From Arctopsyche grandis (lineage: Eukaryota > Arthropoda > Insecta > Trichoptera > Hydropsychidae), in the NCBI RefSeq assembly GCF_051622035.1, contig NC_135356.1, forward strand, positions 3,868,577 to 3,932,576: a DNA stretch of 64,000 bases, given 5' to 3'. Position numbers and translations under genes: made by a program. The notes beneath the pieces were generated by a model. It had not been told where the DNA came from and made no database searches. It saw nothing but the letters and a program-made list of their open reading frames with translations. Position 1 is the stretch's first letter. Each line of letters opens with the position of its first letter. Shown piece by piece: positions 1 to 11,887 of this stretch.

Positions 1-101
1 CAAGGCCCAGTGGAACCCCCCCAGCCGGCTCTGATCATCAATCCAATAAAATTGAATTTATTGTACATATAGATTAAGAGTCAAGCACCTCAATTAAAAA
101 A

Positions 102-131
102 GGTTGTGGCTACCTGCAAATAGCCACAACC
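102..131. repeat. Short palindrome, remnant of a MITE family
   Basis: A 30-bp sequence starts GGTTGTGGCTA and ends TAGCCACAACC, so it folds back on itself. The same ends bound the 522-bp MITE at 33929-34450. This looks like the two termini left after loss of the middle. Confidence 0.5.
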
Positions 132-177
132 ATTAAAAAATTGAAAGTATATATTTGAAAGAAGGGAATGTACTCAC

Positions 178-253
178 CAATGGTATATCCAAAGGCAAAC
201 ATAGTCATGAATATGACAACTAAATCTTGATAATAAAAATGGAACCTTCTCAT
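178..253 (-). CDS. Candidate first coding exon of an unidentified membrane protein
   Basis: I do not recognise this protein. A 25-codon stretch starts at ATG (253) and encodes a short basic start (MRRFHFYYQ) followed by a hydrophobic run (DLVVIFMTMFAFGYTI), like a signal anchor. It ends at a good donor, ATTG|GTGAGTA. A gene would continue beyond the left edge, downstream of parvin on the same strand. Length and composition are weak evidence, so this may be chance. Confidence 0.2.
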
Positions 254-515
254 GTTTTCGTTTTTGCTTATATATGTAGTAGTCGTATTTAAAATTCGGG
301 AACGGTGGAAACTCCCTTTGATGGATATTGGATCCACGTCAAAGGATATTTTGATAAGAAAATAATGGATCTTAGAATAACGATCAAACGGAATACAACT
401 GCATAAAATTTTTACGGTGAAGCCTATCAATCGGTTTTAATTAAATTTCACGCTATGCAATTTCAATTTTAATGGATATCAAGCAATTTCACGCAATTTT
501 ATTGAGTGTTTATAT

Positions 516-521
<6 letters not shown>

Positions 522-588
<67 letters not shown>
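522..588. repeat. (TA)n microsatellite
   Basis: About 33 uninterrupted TA units, ending in a short degenerate TATTATATATTATAC tail. Confidence 0.95.
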
Positions 589-594
<6 letters not shown>

Positions 595-904
595 TATACA
601 ATGAATAAAAATATTTTTCGGATAAGTGTAGCCAATTCTCTATTATTGTAAAAATTATTAGTTATTTGGCATGAAATCGATGAAATGACCTGTTTGTAAG
701 TAATACAAGTTAATGGATTCTGAATAATTAGGGTTACCAGATCTTTTAAAGTGAAATACATATAAGAATTGAACACAAAATAATCATCATTTCAATGTAT
801 CCGTATACTAGTAATTTTCAGTATTGAAAACAATGGTATGATCACCTTAACAAAAAGAGTACAATGAAAATGTTACAAAATATTATGTATAATGTGTGCA
901 ATGT

Positions 905-2137
<1,233 letters not shown>

Positions 2138-5100
2138 TCAATTCAAATGTTTGTAATTCATGAAAAGATTATATAAAACTCTGAGAGTCGATTTAAGATC
2201 CATGTTGACGATATCTGAAACATAAAAAAAATCAAGTTAATTAATAAAACAACATGAAAATATACAATTGTGTATGCATGCATAGTAGAGTCCAGATTAT
2301 TATGCATATAATATGGTGACACGACAACTCTTTCTCACCCCGTCTGTTCACCAAGATCTCGTTTACTATGCCATTACGTATGCAGCCATCTCTTTCACAG
2401 ACCGTCTGTTCACCGATAACAGACGGTCTGTGAAAGAGATGGCTGCATACGTAATGGCATAGTAAACGAGATATTGGTGAACAGATGGGGTGAGAAAGAG
2501 ATGGCCGTATACGTAATGCCTGGAGCGCATCCTCGGTTTACGGAAAATCTGTGAACGAGTTGTCAGGTAACCATATAATATATATATGTAGTGTTGGGAT
2601 TAAACGAAAGGCTGATGTATGGGCTATGGCTGTGAAAGGGTATGTTACGACCGATCGTAGAGGGGGGATGAAAAAGTGGCATAGGGCGCGAAAGGACCGC
2701 TATTTTACAGTTAGTAGAAGTTAACCTTCCACTGGGGGCGGTTGGTCGTTAAACCACCGCGTGGTGTCGTTTTAATAAACAACATGACTGAAAACGCACG
2801 TGTTTGATCTTCAATTCCACCGCCACATCCCATCGTGGTCCTGAATAGCGCCAACTATTCAGGAATTCCACCCACAATTGGAGGCTCGTCCGGGATTAGG
2901 CGGCAGTTTGAACACCACGTGCTACAATGTATCGGAGGAGGAGGCCGACATCTGGTCGTAGGACGTTGAGAGGGGTTCGGGAGAGGGCGATAGAAGAGCC
3001 AGTCGCCAGCCGAGCCAAGCTGACTTTCCAAGACATGGAGGGCGCCGTCCCCATTTTCACCGGAAACGACGACTATCCGGTAGAAAAGTGGGTGGCGCAG
3101 ATCGAAGAAGTCGCACACTCGGCAGGTTGGGGCAGCATGGAAAAGCTGCTGTTTGGGAAACGCCTGGTCAAGGGGGCGGCCGAGAGGTTCCTGCGCATAC
3201 AAGATGGGGTCTATTCGTGGGAGAAACTCAAAAGCGCATTACTGGAGGAGTTCGCTCGGATGGTGAGTGGGGCGTCAGTCCACAGGAGGCTGTCCAAGTC
3301 GCAGAAAACGTCAGAGGAATCGGTCAACGAGTACTTTTACCGGATGCGGGAGATCGCGAGCGTGGGTTCGATTGAGGATCGTGACCTCATGGAATATGTC
3401 ATCGACGGGATCCCTGGCAGGTCTTCTATGAAGGGGATGCTGTATGGTGCCCGCAATTTGAAGGAGTTCAGGGACAAGTTGAGCGCCTTCGACGGGCTGG
3501 TGGAAAGGGTAAAGGCAGAAGAAGCAACCGTAGCCACAGCCAAAGCAGTGCCCGCACCCTCAACTGGAAGCGGCTGGAGACCCAGGGCGAGGACGCCGGC
3601 ACTGATCGACACAGGCAGTGAAGACAAACTCGCCGGCGAGAACTTCGTACATCGATGCGGCATCATCACTAGTGAAAGTATTCCTGTGGTAAGAGACCAA
3701 TGTAACAATTCCGGTGCCATTCGTAGAAAAGCTGCGGAAGGAGTAAGGAGGGCTGATTCGGACTTGAAGGATGGAGAGCAAGAAAAAATCAAAGTGGAAC
3801 GCGATAAAACGTCAAAACCACGAGTTCCGATCGAGGTTAAGTTGGAACAGAGTCTGCGGAGGGAAAAAGAAGAACGGGCTTCACAAGAGATGTCTGCTCA
3901 TGCAGAACCCAGCGATTCCTGTTCAAGCGAGGCTGATGGAACATCAAACATGTCACATGGTCAGATGGTGAGGACCCCCTTAGAGCCTCCAGCGTCGCCG
4001 TCTCGAGCTCATTTGGACTATTCTTCAGTGCGACCGAGCACAGAAAATCGATCATCAACCACAGATTCAATTAGGATAACGAATGATGAAAGTAAGCATC
4101 GCAAACCATGTGGAATAGATGTTTCCAATAATGAAGAGGACGGTGTAGACATGGATGATCGCGGTTTGGACACGGGTGATCGAAGTGAGGACACGGGTAA
4201 TGGAGGTGTAGACATGAGTGATCGAAGTGAGGACATGGGTAATGGAGGCGTGGACATGGGTGATGGAAGTATGGACGGTGATGGTTTGCATATTGGAAGG
4301 CTTTGGGACAACGGAGACATACCGTTTTCAAATAAAGATGAACCGCCCGATGGTCAATTCAGTAAAGGATCTCATGGTCATTCGAAGAATCCTAAAGATG
4401 AAGATGAAGAAAATGGGAAACATGAAGAAAAAGATATGGATAAATCACCAGAAGGAATAAGAGACCCAGTCAAAATTTCAACACCAAAGAACAATGTATT
4501 CACTTTCAAGCTCGGTCGTAGTCAGATTGATGTTACTTTAATGGAAAAGAAAATAAGTCCATGGATTAAGAAAGGAGTTTTTGGATATATCGGTGAACCA
4601 GGAACGATATTGGTCAACTTCATATGCGGCAAGATACCATATGGAAAGCCGTGGGGCGACGGGAGGTCCATCGCGGACAACATCATCGGACAGCCGCGTG
4701 GAATCGCGACTGGCATCGGATAGTGTTTAGGTTGTGCCGATTGAAGTGAAGTGTGTGTCAGTGAATTAGAGAATAAGTGGAGTACCCGGAGGGGTTTTAG
4801 TTAAGCCTTACTTGATATTTGATTATTGTTCTATTTTGTTAGTAGTTAAGATTTGAAATATTGTTAATGTTTTATTGATTATTCTAGTGTTTTCATGTTT
4901 TGGCGAGTGTTTGGTATGTTGAATAATGTTTTAATTTGGTTACATGCCTAGAAGAATATGAGATAATTGTATTGAAATGTAATTCTAGTGATGTTTTAAA
5001 ATGTGATTTGTTTCCGATGTGAAGGTGTTGATTTTAATGCTATGTATTTCTTGTAATGATTTTAAATTGCAATTGTGATGATTTATGTGTGACTTTAATT

Positions 5101-8100
5101 GTGATGATCTGTGTGTAACTTTTTTTGAAGATTGAATTGTATTGAAACGTGAAAAATTGATACGATACTGAAATAAGTTTGAGATTATTGTGGAGTATGT
5201 TGAAGACTACTGTGAAGTATGTCTGGGATTATTGAGAAGTATGTCTGAAAATTATGTGTAATATGATTGAGGAATGGCCCGGCAGGTGAGAGAAACCTGA
5301 GGGCAGGTTTGTGGTCAGGAAAGGCCGAGTTGTAGTGTTGGGATTAAACGAAAGGCTGATGTATGGGCTATGGCTGTGAAAGGGTATGTTACGACCGATC
5401 GTAGAGGGGGGATGAAAAAGTGGCATAGGGCGCGAAAGGACCGCTATTTTACAGTTAGTAGAAGTTAACCTTCCACTGGGGGCGGTTGGTCGTTAAACCA
5501 CCGCGTGGTGTCGTTTTAATAAACAACATGACTGAAAACGCACGTGTTTGATCTTCAATTCCACCGCCACATCCCATCGTGGTCCTGAATAGCGCCAACT
5601 ATTCAGGAATTCCACCCACATATATGGCAAGCACATGGACAGACAGCTTAAAACGTCATACATAATGTACGATGAGCAATTAGCCCGAGTTTACTTTAGC
5701 ATACGTTCTCCAAAGTGACGGTCAAGTACGCAATCAAATTAAAGATTAAACTCTGTGATTACCTTCAGGTCGCGCTTTCGGTCTCGGCAGACCGACGTCG
5801 TGCATCAAGTCAAAGGCGAACGACACGTTGTGAACCTTCTGGTCGGTGTCTTGGGGCGTCAGATAAAAATCGAACAGCGGCACGAAGAATCCTTCGAGCA
5901 AACCCATCAAAAGGCAGAGATAAACCCCGTCGTGGAATTGTTTGAAGTCTTCATTGTCCATTTGCTGGCTGGACACCTCCAAATTCAACTTGTTCAGATG
6001 CTTGTTCACGAACAGCACCAGCGACTGTGAACATTCAGATTGTAATCTTAAATTCTTTTTCAAAACAAAAAATAATTGAATATCCAATATAAAATAAATA
6101 CACATATATCAAAGAAAAATAAACAAATCGCACTAGCAAGCGATCGCACAATTTTGCATACACATATACATATTATACGAGGCAAATTCAATTTAAATTT
6201 CGCAATTTCATTCGATTTTAAACACCGATTACCTTCTTGACCAGTTGAAGTTCTTTGGGTGCATGATCGAAGAGTGAATCGAAAGCATCTCGTTCGCATC
6301 TCATACCCAAATCGTCGTACGTCGATGTGATATTTTCTTGATCAACCCTGTTACAATAACATAAATCCAAATTATTAAAACATTTATATATGCATTCGAG
6401 GGGTTAGTCATAATTTTGATTTCAAAAATTGTGCCTTCCCCTTCAAAGGACTTCCCAGCTTTAACTAATACCCTTGTCCGATCCTAACCTTATTTCAATT
6501 ATCAAAGCAGTTTTCAACTGTGCAATAGCTTATCATGAAGAGCCACAATGGAGCAGGTGTTTATAAACATGTTTCAATAGAAAATACTCAATATTAATTC
6601 TCATATAAAGACAATTTAACACATAGAATACCACGGGCTATTGCTAAAGAAACAGGCGTGCGGCGGGGAGACTTTGCGCTAATCTTTGCATAAAACTGTA
6701 ACTGTTTAAAATGTCATATCTCTTTTACCAGTAAAAGTATAAAAGTGAAATTTGAAATGCAGTTTCGTATGGACTATCTTAAAATTTCGTAATTGTAAAA
6801 TCAGTAAAAGTCAAACTGTAAGTCGCGTACTAATAAAATAAATAATTAAAATGTGTATAAATATGGCAAATATACATATTTTATAAATAAACAAAAAAAT
6901 TCTAGCAGCAGTGAACCTTTGTGTAACAAAAACAACAAATGTCGTTATTTGAAACCTATAAATACAATGCAGTCAGATGCAATTCCATGTGCGCTTTGAA
7001 ATTGCGGACATCGAACAAGGTTAATCCTCTTTCTTCGAAATTGTGTCATAAATAACAATATCAGTGAGAGAATTTTAGGACATCGGCAAAATCTAAGAGG
7101 AACATAAAACAGATGTGAGAAAAAAAATGTGTTTATTACCTAGTGCAGTGGTTAGTAACCAGGAGTCAAGTGTAGGCAATAAATTACCGAAGAAATATAA
7201 AAGGGCACATAGTAAACAATGGTGATATTTTCTTCAGAACATGAATATAAAAAATATCAAACATATTTATTCAAATTTGTGCGCACGGTATCCTGTGTGT
7301 TAATATATTATCCCTGTTAATTCAATTCAGATTCTTGTAAATACGAGTACGAGCGTTTAGCTAGCAATTTAAAATTCACCACACTTCCAATTAACCCTTT
7401 TAAACAAACAAAAAAAAAAATAGAACACTATCCGAATAAACATAAACAATATATAACATAAACATAAACAATATACATAAAGCCAGAACACTATCCGAAT
7501 AAACATGTTTCAACAGAAAATACTCAATATAAAATAGTATTAACAGTGGGAAAAAATCCCAAGTGAAAATACGTACTGTTGACTTTTGATTTGAACTGAA
7601 CGACAACTTAAGAGAGATTTGAAAGCTGAAAAGTACTACAAATAAAAGATATAATACCCGACTATAGATTCCAATATTCATTTAGAACAGAAAATTGACA
7701 GAATTTGAGACATCGACTGAACAACACCAAGATATGGAAAAATCGCGCAATTTAAAAAACACATCTCCGAATCTCAAGCCAATCAACATTGTTTATCACC
7801 AGATTCATAGGTTTTTGAGCTCTTTTTCATATTATGCTGTAGATTAATATAATACTATGATTACTAACCAAATTAAATTAAATTGTAAAATAGAAAATGA
7901 TCAGTAGATCAGTAAGTAGCTATTAAAATAGATATAAGATGTATTGTGAACATAATTTCGTAATAATAAAAAGCATTTAAAATTCAAAAATTACCAGATT
8001 CGTGTTCACTGGGCATAGATCTATAAGAAAAGTAATATCTCGTCTCTGAACCAAAAAAAGTCGTCATTTGTCGAACAGTGTAATGTATCCACACACCACA

Positions 8101-10907
8101 TTGAATGCGCAACGGTTTTAAATAAAAAAAAAAAAAAGGGATAACCCTTTCAATTAGCCGTATGCCTTTATTTTGTTCCCTTGAATGTAAAGTCATTATA
8201 TGTATGTACATTGGGAGAGGTCTAACGAAAATGATGAAAGGGTTTTAAAACTGTGTACCTTCTTAGCTGAAAAATACGTTAGAATTGAGGTATTACCTCT
8301 GAAAGAGTCCTTTGAAGATTTTAACGTGCGTTTTTAGTGTTTCAATTAAATGCGTGTACCTTTTCTACGATTAATTACCTGTGTATCAACTGATTTGTTG
8401 CATTTTTTTTAACGATTACGACCGACACGCTCACATTTTCAGGCAGACGTATCGGCGCTCTGTAGAAGCGGGCCAAAGCGACCAGCAAATAGAGAATACT
8501 GACGGTGTTTTTCGAGTGAATCGAGTCGACGCTCCATTTTTGAATTGTTCGGTGATTTTGTCCCAGAATCTACAACACAAAAAAGTAATCAAACTTAGCA
8601 TCCCCGTGTGACATTCATTTTCGCAAATGACGAGAATTACTCTGTTGACGGCTCTGAGGACGACGGTCAATTTTTGGCGTTGTCCTTCTTCGGATTGGGT
8701 CACCTCGGGCACGTCCAACTTCACGCCGGACAATTTCTCCAAGAGTTTCTGCAGGACTTGCCCGTCGTACAGGTCCTCGTTGATGTCTTTCACGATGATA
8801 CGCTGGTGCGCCAACTCATCGTTCATCCAATCGATGAGCACCTGTATCAACTCGACTACTTTTCGATCTTCCAAAGACTTGGGTTGGATTATGGACCTTT
8901 CTTCGTTGTCATCTGCGCATAGGATCAGTCAGTATAATATACACATCGAATCGAAAGTTAATTTATAGACGGTGATCGGATAAATACACCCAAAAGAGCC
9001 GCACTCTTGGGACATCCAAACTTCAACGAAAAGGTGCTCAAGAAGAATTAACACAATAGAATTCCACATAAAAGTGTCAAGGGGTATTTGTGTGTTAACC
9101 GAGGGTGCTGACTCTTTTTATTTTTGGAATTTTATTGCGTGAGTTCTTCTTGAGCGCCTTTGAAAGTTAGGATTTCTCGAAACTGCGCCACTATTCAGTG
9201 CATTCTTCCGGGAACCTTTATAGACAACATGCTTACGAAGGGTATAATCTTCAGGAGGTATTTCAGGAGCGGTTGGACTTCCCGGTGAATCGATAGCATA
9301 CTTCCCTTCAGCCTGTAGTCCTTGTACTGTAATGGAATTGAAAAAAATACATATTAAACTCATACACATGTACATAATTGGACTTAGATGCGCTGTCAAG
9401 TTGGTCTGTCGATAATAAATTATTTTTTAGCATTCAAAAATGCTGTGTTCTCAATGTGACAAGATCTTCAAATCGCTTGATTTATCCATATCGCCTAAGT
9501 GGTGTTGAATTAAAGTTTGTAGATGAATATTGTGATTTGGGGGTCTTGTTCTCGAATAATTTTCAATTTAAACGACACATAGACAATATTTGTTTGCGTG
9601 CAACAAAAATGCTGGGATTCTTACTAAGATTTAGCAAACCTTTCCAGAGTACGTTGGTGCTTAAAATTCTTTATGAATCTTTAGTACGTAGTATTCTAGA
9701 ATTTTCTTCTATTATATGGAATCCTACCCATATAACTCATTCATTGAAGATTGAGAGAATCCAAAAACGGTTTCTCAGATATCTTTATTTGAAACAGTAT
9801 GGTTATTATCCTTGACTATATCCTAGTGCATTCCTATTAGGGGCGTTAGGTTTCAACTCATTGGAGTCTCGTCGGAATATGTTACTGGGAAGACTCTTTT
9901 TTAAGCTGTTGAATGGGATAATACACAATCCTCAGGTTCTAAAGGAATTTAGGTTTAATGCACCTTGTAAATTCAGGGACTTGAGAAATCGTGATTTGTT
10001 TGTTCCTCCCGTGGCTCGCACAAATATGTTGTCAACGGCTCCTATATCTGCTTAACAGGATTTCTGGTGAAATTGACCTCTTCAATATAAAATATACTAA
10101 TCTGGTTGAGTGGTTGTTGAGGAATGCTAGTGGTTGATTTTGCCTATTATAAATATTAATGATTGTTATTACTTTATCTATGTTTTTTCTTTTTTTTTAT
10201 GATTTTAATGATGTTGTGTTAATATTGTTATTATTATAAGTTATTATTACTGTTATCATGTTATTATTACTGAATGACCGGCCACAGCGACGCGTTGGAG
10301 ATCTCTGTAATGTCACTGTGGCTAATATGTTAAATAAATAAATAAATAATATGATTGAAGTAATTATTAATTAAATTGAATTCATGGGACTGGCGGCATC
10401 AAAAAATCTAGTATTTTAGTCAGCTTCTGTACAGTGAAATAGTTTGCTCTCGCATTCTTTGAGGTAATCAGCACTGAGCGTATGCAAACTATGTAAGGAT
10501 CCAGGAACTCTAATATAGTCTTCGGAACTGATGATTGATTTAATTATAACTATATATTCCTGGATATAAGTGAGCGCTGAATTTCCTACATTTTGATACG
10601 TTGTAAATTTGAATATTGACGTTTTATATTTTGATTTACTGCACCAATTTGGGCACACTCATTCGGCAAGAACGTGATGTAAAAAAAAGTACTGATGGAG
10701 ATGTGAGCATAGAACGGACGCGTGTGGGCGCAGCAATGTGCTGTTTGGATGTTAGTATTGGGCCAGTACCAAAAGAGTGATGAGTATGAGTGGAAAATGA
10801 CCTTCTTTGATCCGCTTGTTGCGTCCGAGAGTGCCGATCTTGGCCCAGAAGGATTCCTCGTCTCGTCCGGAGGGTGTTTTGGGGGATTTGGGGCGTGAAG
10901 TCGACAT
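2138..10907 (-). CDS. parvin: Parvin (actopaxin/affixin), focal-adhesion adaptor with two CH domains; 7 coding exons
   Basis: Parvin joins integrin-linked kinase and PINCH in the ILK-PINCH-parvin complex at integrin adhesions and binds actin and paxillin (family knowledge). Coding exons in transcript order: 10907-10802, 9326-9237, 8912-8641, 8569-8379, 6347-6233, 6024-5763, 2214-2138. All joins are GT-AG and phase-compatible, giving 370 residues, the usual family length. The start MSTSRPKSPKTP and the run AIDSPGSPTAPEIPPEDY (about residues 45-62) match insect parvins. The first CH domain begins near residue 82 (EDRKVVELIQVLIDW). It is followed by WSVDSIHSKN, and by a second CH domain (about 255-365) with FVNKHLNKLNLEV, FHDGVYLCLLMGLLEGFFVP and STLRVLYNLF. 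Intron 1 uses a weak donor, GAAG|GTCATT. Intron 6 (2215-5762) carries an LTR element and a MITE. No frameshift or stop interrupts the exons. Confidence 0.95.
2314..2574. mobile_element. Palindromic (foldback) MITE in parvin intron 6
   Basis: The ends are inverted repeats (left GGTGACACGACAACTC, right GAGTTGTCAGGTAACC). The interior is a long near-perfect palindrome centred near 2414, with arms of about 70 bp, left arm about 2341-2410 and right arm about 2418-2488. It has no coding capacity. The right end sits 12 bp from the LTR element. Confidence 0.75.
2587..2876 (+). repeat. 5' LTR (290 bp)
   Basis: Direct repeat partner of 5331-5620, with TGT...ACA ends. It contains AATAAA (2775-2780) and a terminal hairpin, CCTGAATAG...CTATTCAGG, near its 3' end. 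Confidence 0.93.
2879..2896 (+). other. Primer-binding site complementary to tRNA-Pro 3' end
   Basis: TGGAGGCTCGTCCGGGAT begins 2 nt after the LTR. It differs at one position from the classical tRNA-Pro primer-binding site TGGGGGCTCGTCCGGGAT. The match to tRNA-Pro is from memory. Confidence 0.7.
2927..4723 (+). CDS. Gag-like polyprotein of the LTR element, with isolated DTG protease motif
   Basis: 598 codons, ATG to TAG. About residues 40-200 look like a retrotransposon Gag capsid domain: acidic and aromatic helices with VEKWVAQIEEVA, FLRIQDGVYSWEKLKSALLEEF and SVNEYFYRMREIASVG. At 225-231 ALIDTGS resembles the active-site loop of retroviral-type aspartic proteases, but the rest of a protease fold is not recognisable. 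Residues about 260-500 are highly charged, with imperfect 10-15-residue repeats of the GVDM..R.ED.GNG type (roughly 405-450). The tail (about 520-598) is unrecognised. There is no zinc knuckle. An intact 1.8-kb frame in a non-autonomous element argues that the product is used. Confidence 0.8.
   Translation: MYRRRRPTSGRRTLRGVRERAIEEPVASRAKLTFQDMEGAVPIFTGNDDYPVEKWVAQIEEVAHSAGWGSMEKLLFGKRLVKGAAERFLRIQDGVYSWEKLKSALLEEFARMVSGASVHRRLSKSQKTSEESVNEYFYRMREIASVGSIEDRDLMEYVIDGIPGRSSMKGMLYGARNLKEFRDKLSAFDGLVERVKAEEATVATAKAVPAPSTGSGWRPRARTPALIDTGSEDKLAGENFVHRCGIITSESIPVVRDQCNNSGAIRRKAAEGVRRADSDLKDGEQEKIKVERDKTSKPRVPIEVKLEQSLRREKEERASQEMSAHAEPSDSCSSEADGTSNMSHGQMVRTPLEPPASPSRAHLDYSSVRPSTENRSSTTDSIRITNDESKHRKPCGIDVSNNEEDGVDMDDRGLDTGDRSEDTGNGGVDMSDRSEDMGNGGVDMGDGSMDGDGLHIGRLWDNGDIPFSNKDEPPDGQFSKGSHGHSKNPKDEDEENGKHEEKDMDKSPEGIRDPVKISTPKNNVFTFKLGRSQIDVTLMEKKISPWIKKGVFGYIGEPGTILVNFICGKIPYGKPWGDGRSIADNIIGQPRGIATGIG
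4724..5330 (+). other. Non-coding 3' part of the LTR element
   Basis: TG-rich sequence between the gag stop and the 3' LTR, with repeated TTGTGATGAT-like and TGTGAAGTATGTCTG-like words. No coding region. The position of pol in a full element is occupied by this short stretch. Confidence 0.6.
5331..5620 (+). repeat. 3' LTR (290 bp)
   Basis: Second copy of the LTR, with no difference from the 5' copy that I could find by eye. It is followed by TATATGG, sharing TATA with the 5' flank. Confidence 0.93.
6348..8378. other. Parvin intron 4; only a LINE 3' end recognised
   Basis: AT-rich intron without coding sequence. It contains one truncated LINE 3' UTR (7806-7983). The rest shows no feature I can name. 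Confidence 0.6.
7806..7983 (+). mobile_element. 3'-UTR fragment of a jockey-like LINE
   Basis: Shares about 180 bp with 51035-51320, with 59455-59755 and (inverted) with 23590-23930. All end at AATAATAAAAAGCATTTAAA. The 59 kb copy is preceded by reverse-transcriptase C-terminal sequence, which identifies the family as a LINE. Confidence 0.75.
9000..9175. mobile_element. Foldback MITE in parvin intron 2
   Basis: The left arm (about 9019-9068, with GGTGCTCAAGAAGAA) is the inverted copy of the right arm (about 9121-9168, with TTCTTCTTGAGCGCC), separated by about 50 bp. No coding capacity. Confidence 0.6.
9378..10055 (+). pseudogene. LINE reverse transcriptase C-terminal fragment with one in-frame stop
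   Basis: The frame reads SWSVDNKLFFSIQKC, then VDEYCDLGVLF, then YESLVRSILEFSSIIWNP and IQKRFLRYLYLKQYGYYP. It meets a single TGA near 9814 and continues in the same frame (LYPSAFLLGALGFNSLESRR) to 10055. These are typical of the region after the polymerase core in jockey-clade ORF2. The catalytic FADD part is missing through 5' truncation. Confidence 0.85.
10281..10322 (+). other. LINE 3' hairpin, type 3
   Basis: GCCACAGCGAC pairs with GTCACTGTGGC (10 of 11 pairs). Between them lie GCGTT, a small GAGATCTC stem and TGTAA. It is followed by (AAAT)n. Compare the type 1 and type 2 hairpins elsewhere. Confidence 0.8.
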
Positions 10908-11545
10908 AACAGCGAGAGTGATGAACGCACACAACGAAGACGAGGACACAAACGTCACTGAGTTTAGCCAACGCCTCTTAATGTGACCATATGCTTCCCG
11001 CCCACACAAATTATATTCCGACCATGTACAACACCCACGCCACAAATTTGATAGTTACTATAAGCTAGAACTAGCACCAGTGGCGTCACAAGAGAGGTGC
11101 GGGGGGTGCGGAGTGTACCAGGTGTCACCATTCAGGGGGTGAAACCGAATGAAAAATACATATAACCCGGCCTACCGAAACACATGTTGTGTAGTTTGTA
11201 AGAGGATTGTCCGAGCCAAAAACCCTCATTGCCGTTGGTTGTCCTCTTACGGCTTCGGCTTTTGTTTTCCCCCTTTTTACACCGACCATCTGTCAGTCGC
11301 TCTAGATTCTCCCGTGGGTCCGGCGCCCGGTGATCCCGGCGCGGACCGCCAGATGCAGCGTCCCTCGTAAAAGCCGGCCTCGAACTAAGGCAGGCTGGCC
11401 CCGTGATCCGCCCAAGTCTGATCAATTGGAAAAATGCAGCACTAAACCATCCAAGTGGTCAATAAAAAGATTTTTACTTGCTTCAATATTGGCTGCTTGG
11501 GATTTATTTGTGTACCTGAATTTCACAGAAATATCTCCAATACGG
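10908..11545. other. Parvin 5' flank with a GC-rich patch
   Basis: Upstream of the parvin start. 11160-11440 is GC-rich compared with its surroundings and holds no ORF I believe. It could be parvin promoter or 5' UTR, or an unclassified repeat. 11085-11160 (CAGTGGCGTCAC...) resembles the terminus of a hAT-like MITE. Confidence 0.3.
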
Positions 11546-11549
11546 TAAA

Positions 11550-11834
11550 CGGGTTACATCCCAAATATGAATCGCTACCAGGATAACCGCCACTACGAAA
11601 ATCGCTCGCGCGGTATCATGTCGCACAGAAAAATTGTCGTACAGAAAACTGCCCAAATATTGCTCAGCAAATGCTTTTTTTTTACAAGATTTGGGCAGTT
11701 TTGAGCAATATTTGAGCAGCTTTCTAGCAGTACGTCAATTTTCCTGTGCGACTAATTTTCGTGTGATGGGAGATCCGCGCGAGCGATTTTCGTAGCGGCG
11801 GCTATCCTGGTAGCGATTCACATTTGGGATGTAA
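11550..11834. mobile_element. Foldback MITE between parvin and Sec15
   Basis: The left end TTACATCCCAAATATGAATC is inverted at the right end (GATTCACATTTGGGATGTAA), and the similarity continues inward through TATCCTGGTAGCG-type sequence. A second inner inverted repeat (CTGCCCAAATATTGCTCA) surrounds a T-run near 11675. Confidence 0.75.
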
Positions 11835-11887
11835 TCACCGAACCTTCCAAGACAATGCAAAAAGTTAATACATGAAAGGGTATTGTA

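Larger units (their letters stand above)
2587..5620 (+). mobile_element. Non-autonomous Gypsy-type LTR retrotransposon (gag-only, TR-GAG-like)
   Basis: A 3,034-bp element is bounded by two 290-bp direct repeats (2587-2876 and 5331-5620) that start TGTAG and end CCACA and look identical by eye. Flanking TATA on both sides fits a 4-bp target duplication, although the site is TA-rich. A primer-binding site follows the left LTR. One long ORF encodes a Gypsy-like Gag with a short protease-like motif; no reverse transcriptase, RNase H or integrase is present. No clear polypurine tract precedes 5331. It is inserted antisense in parvin intron 6. Identical LTRs imply recent insertion using enzymes from another element. 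Confidence 0.88.
9376..10352 (+). mobile_element. 5'-truncated jockey-like LINE (family A) in parvin intron 1
   Basis: Encodes the C-terminal part of a reverse transcriptase, then an AT-rich 3' UTR, a 3' hairpin (10281-10322) and an (AAAT)n tail. It lies opposite in strand to parvin and starts about 50 bp from the exon 2 acceptor. Confidence 0.85.

Noticed and set aside
2314-2574. CRISPR-like or regulatory palindromes
   Set aside because: The inverted-repeat structure with terminal repeats fits a foldback MITE; there are no spaced direct repeats anywhere that would suggest CRISPR.
4018-4331. Antisense serine/histidine-rich repeat ORFs
   Set aside because: Shadows of the acidic repeats in the sense gag-like ORF.
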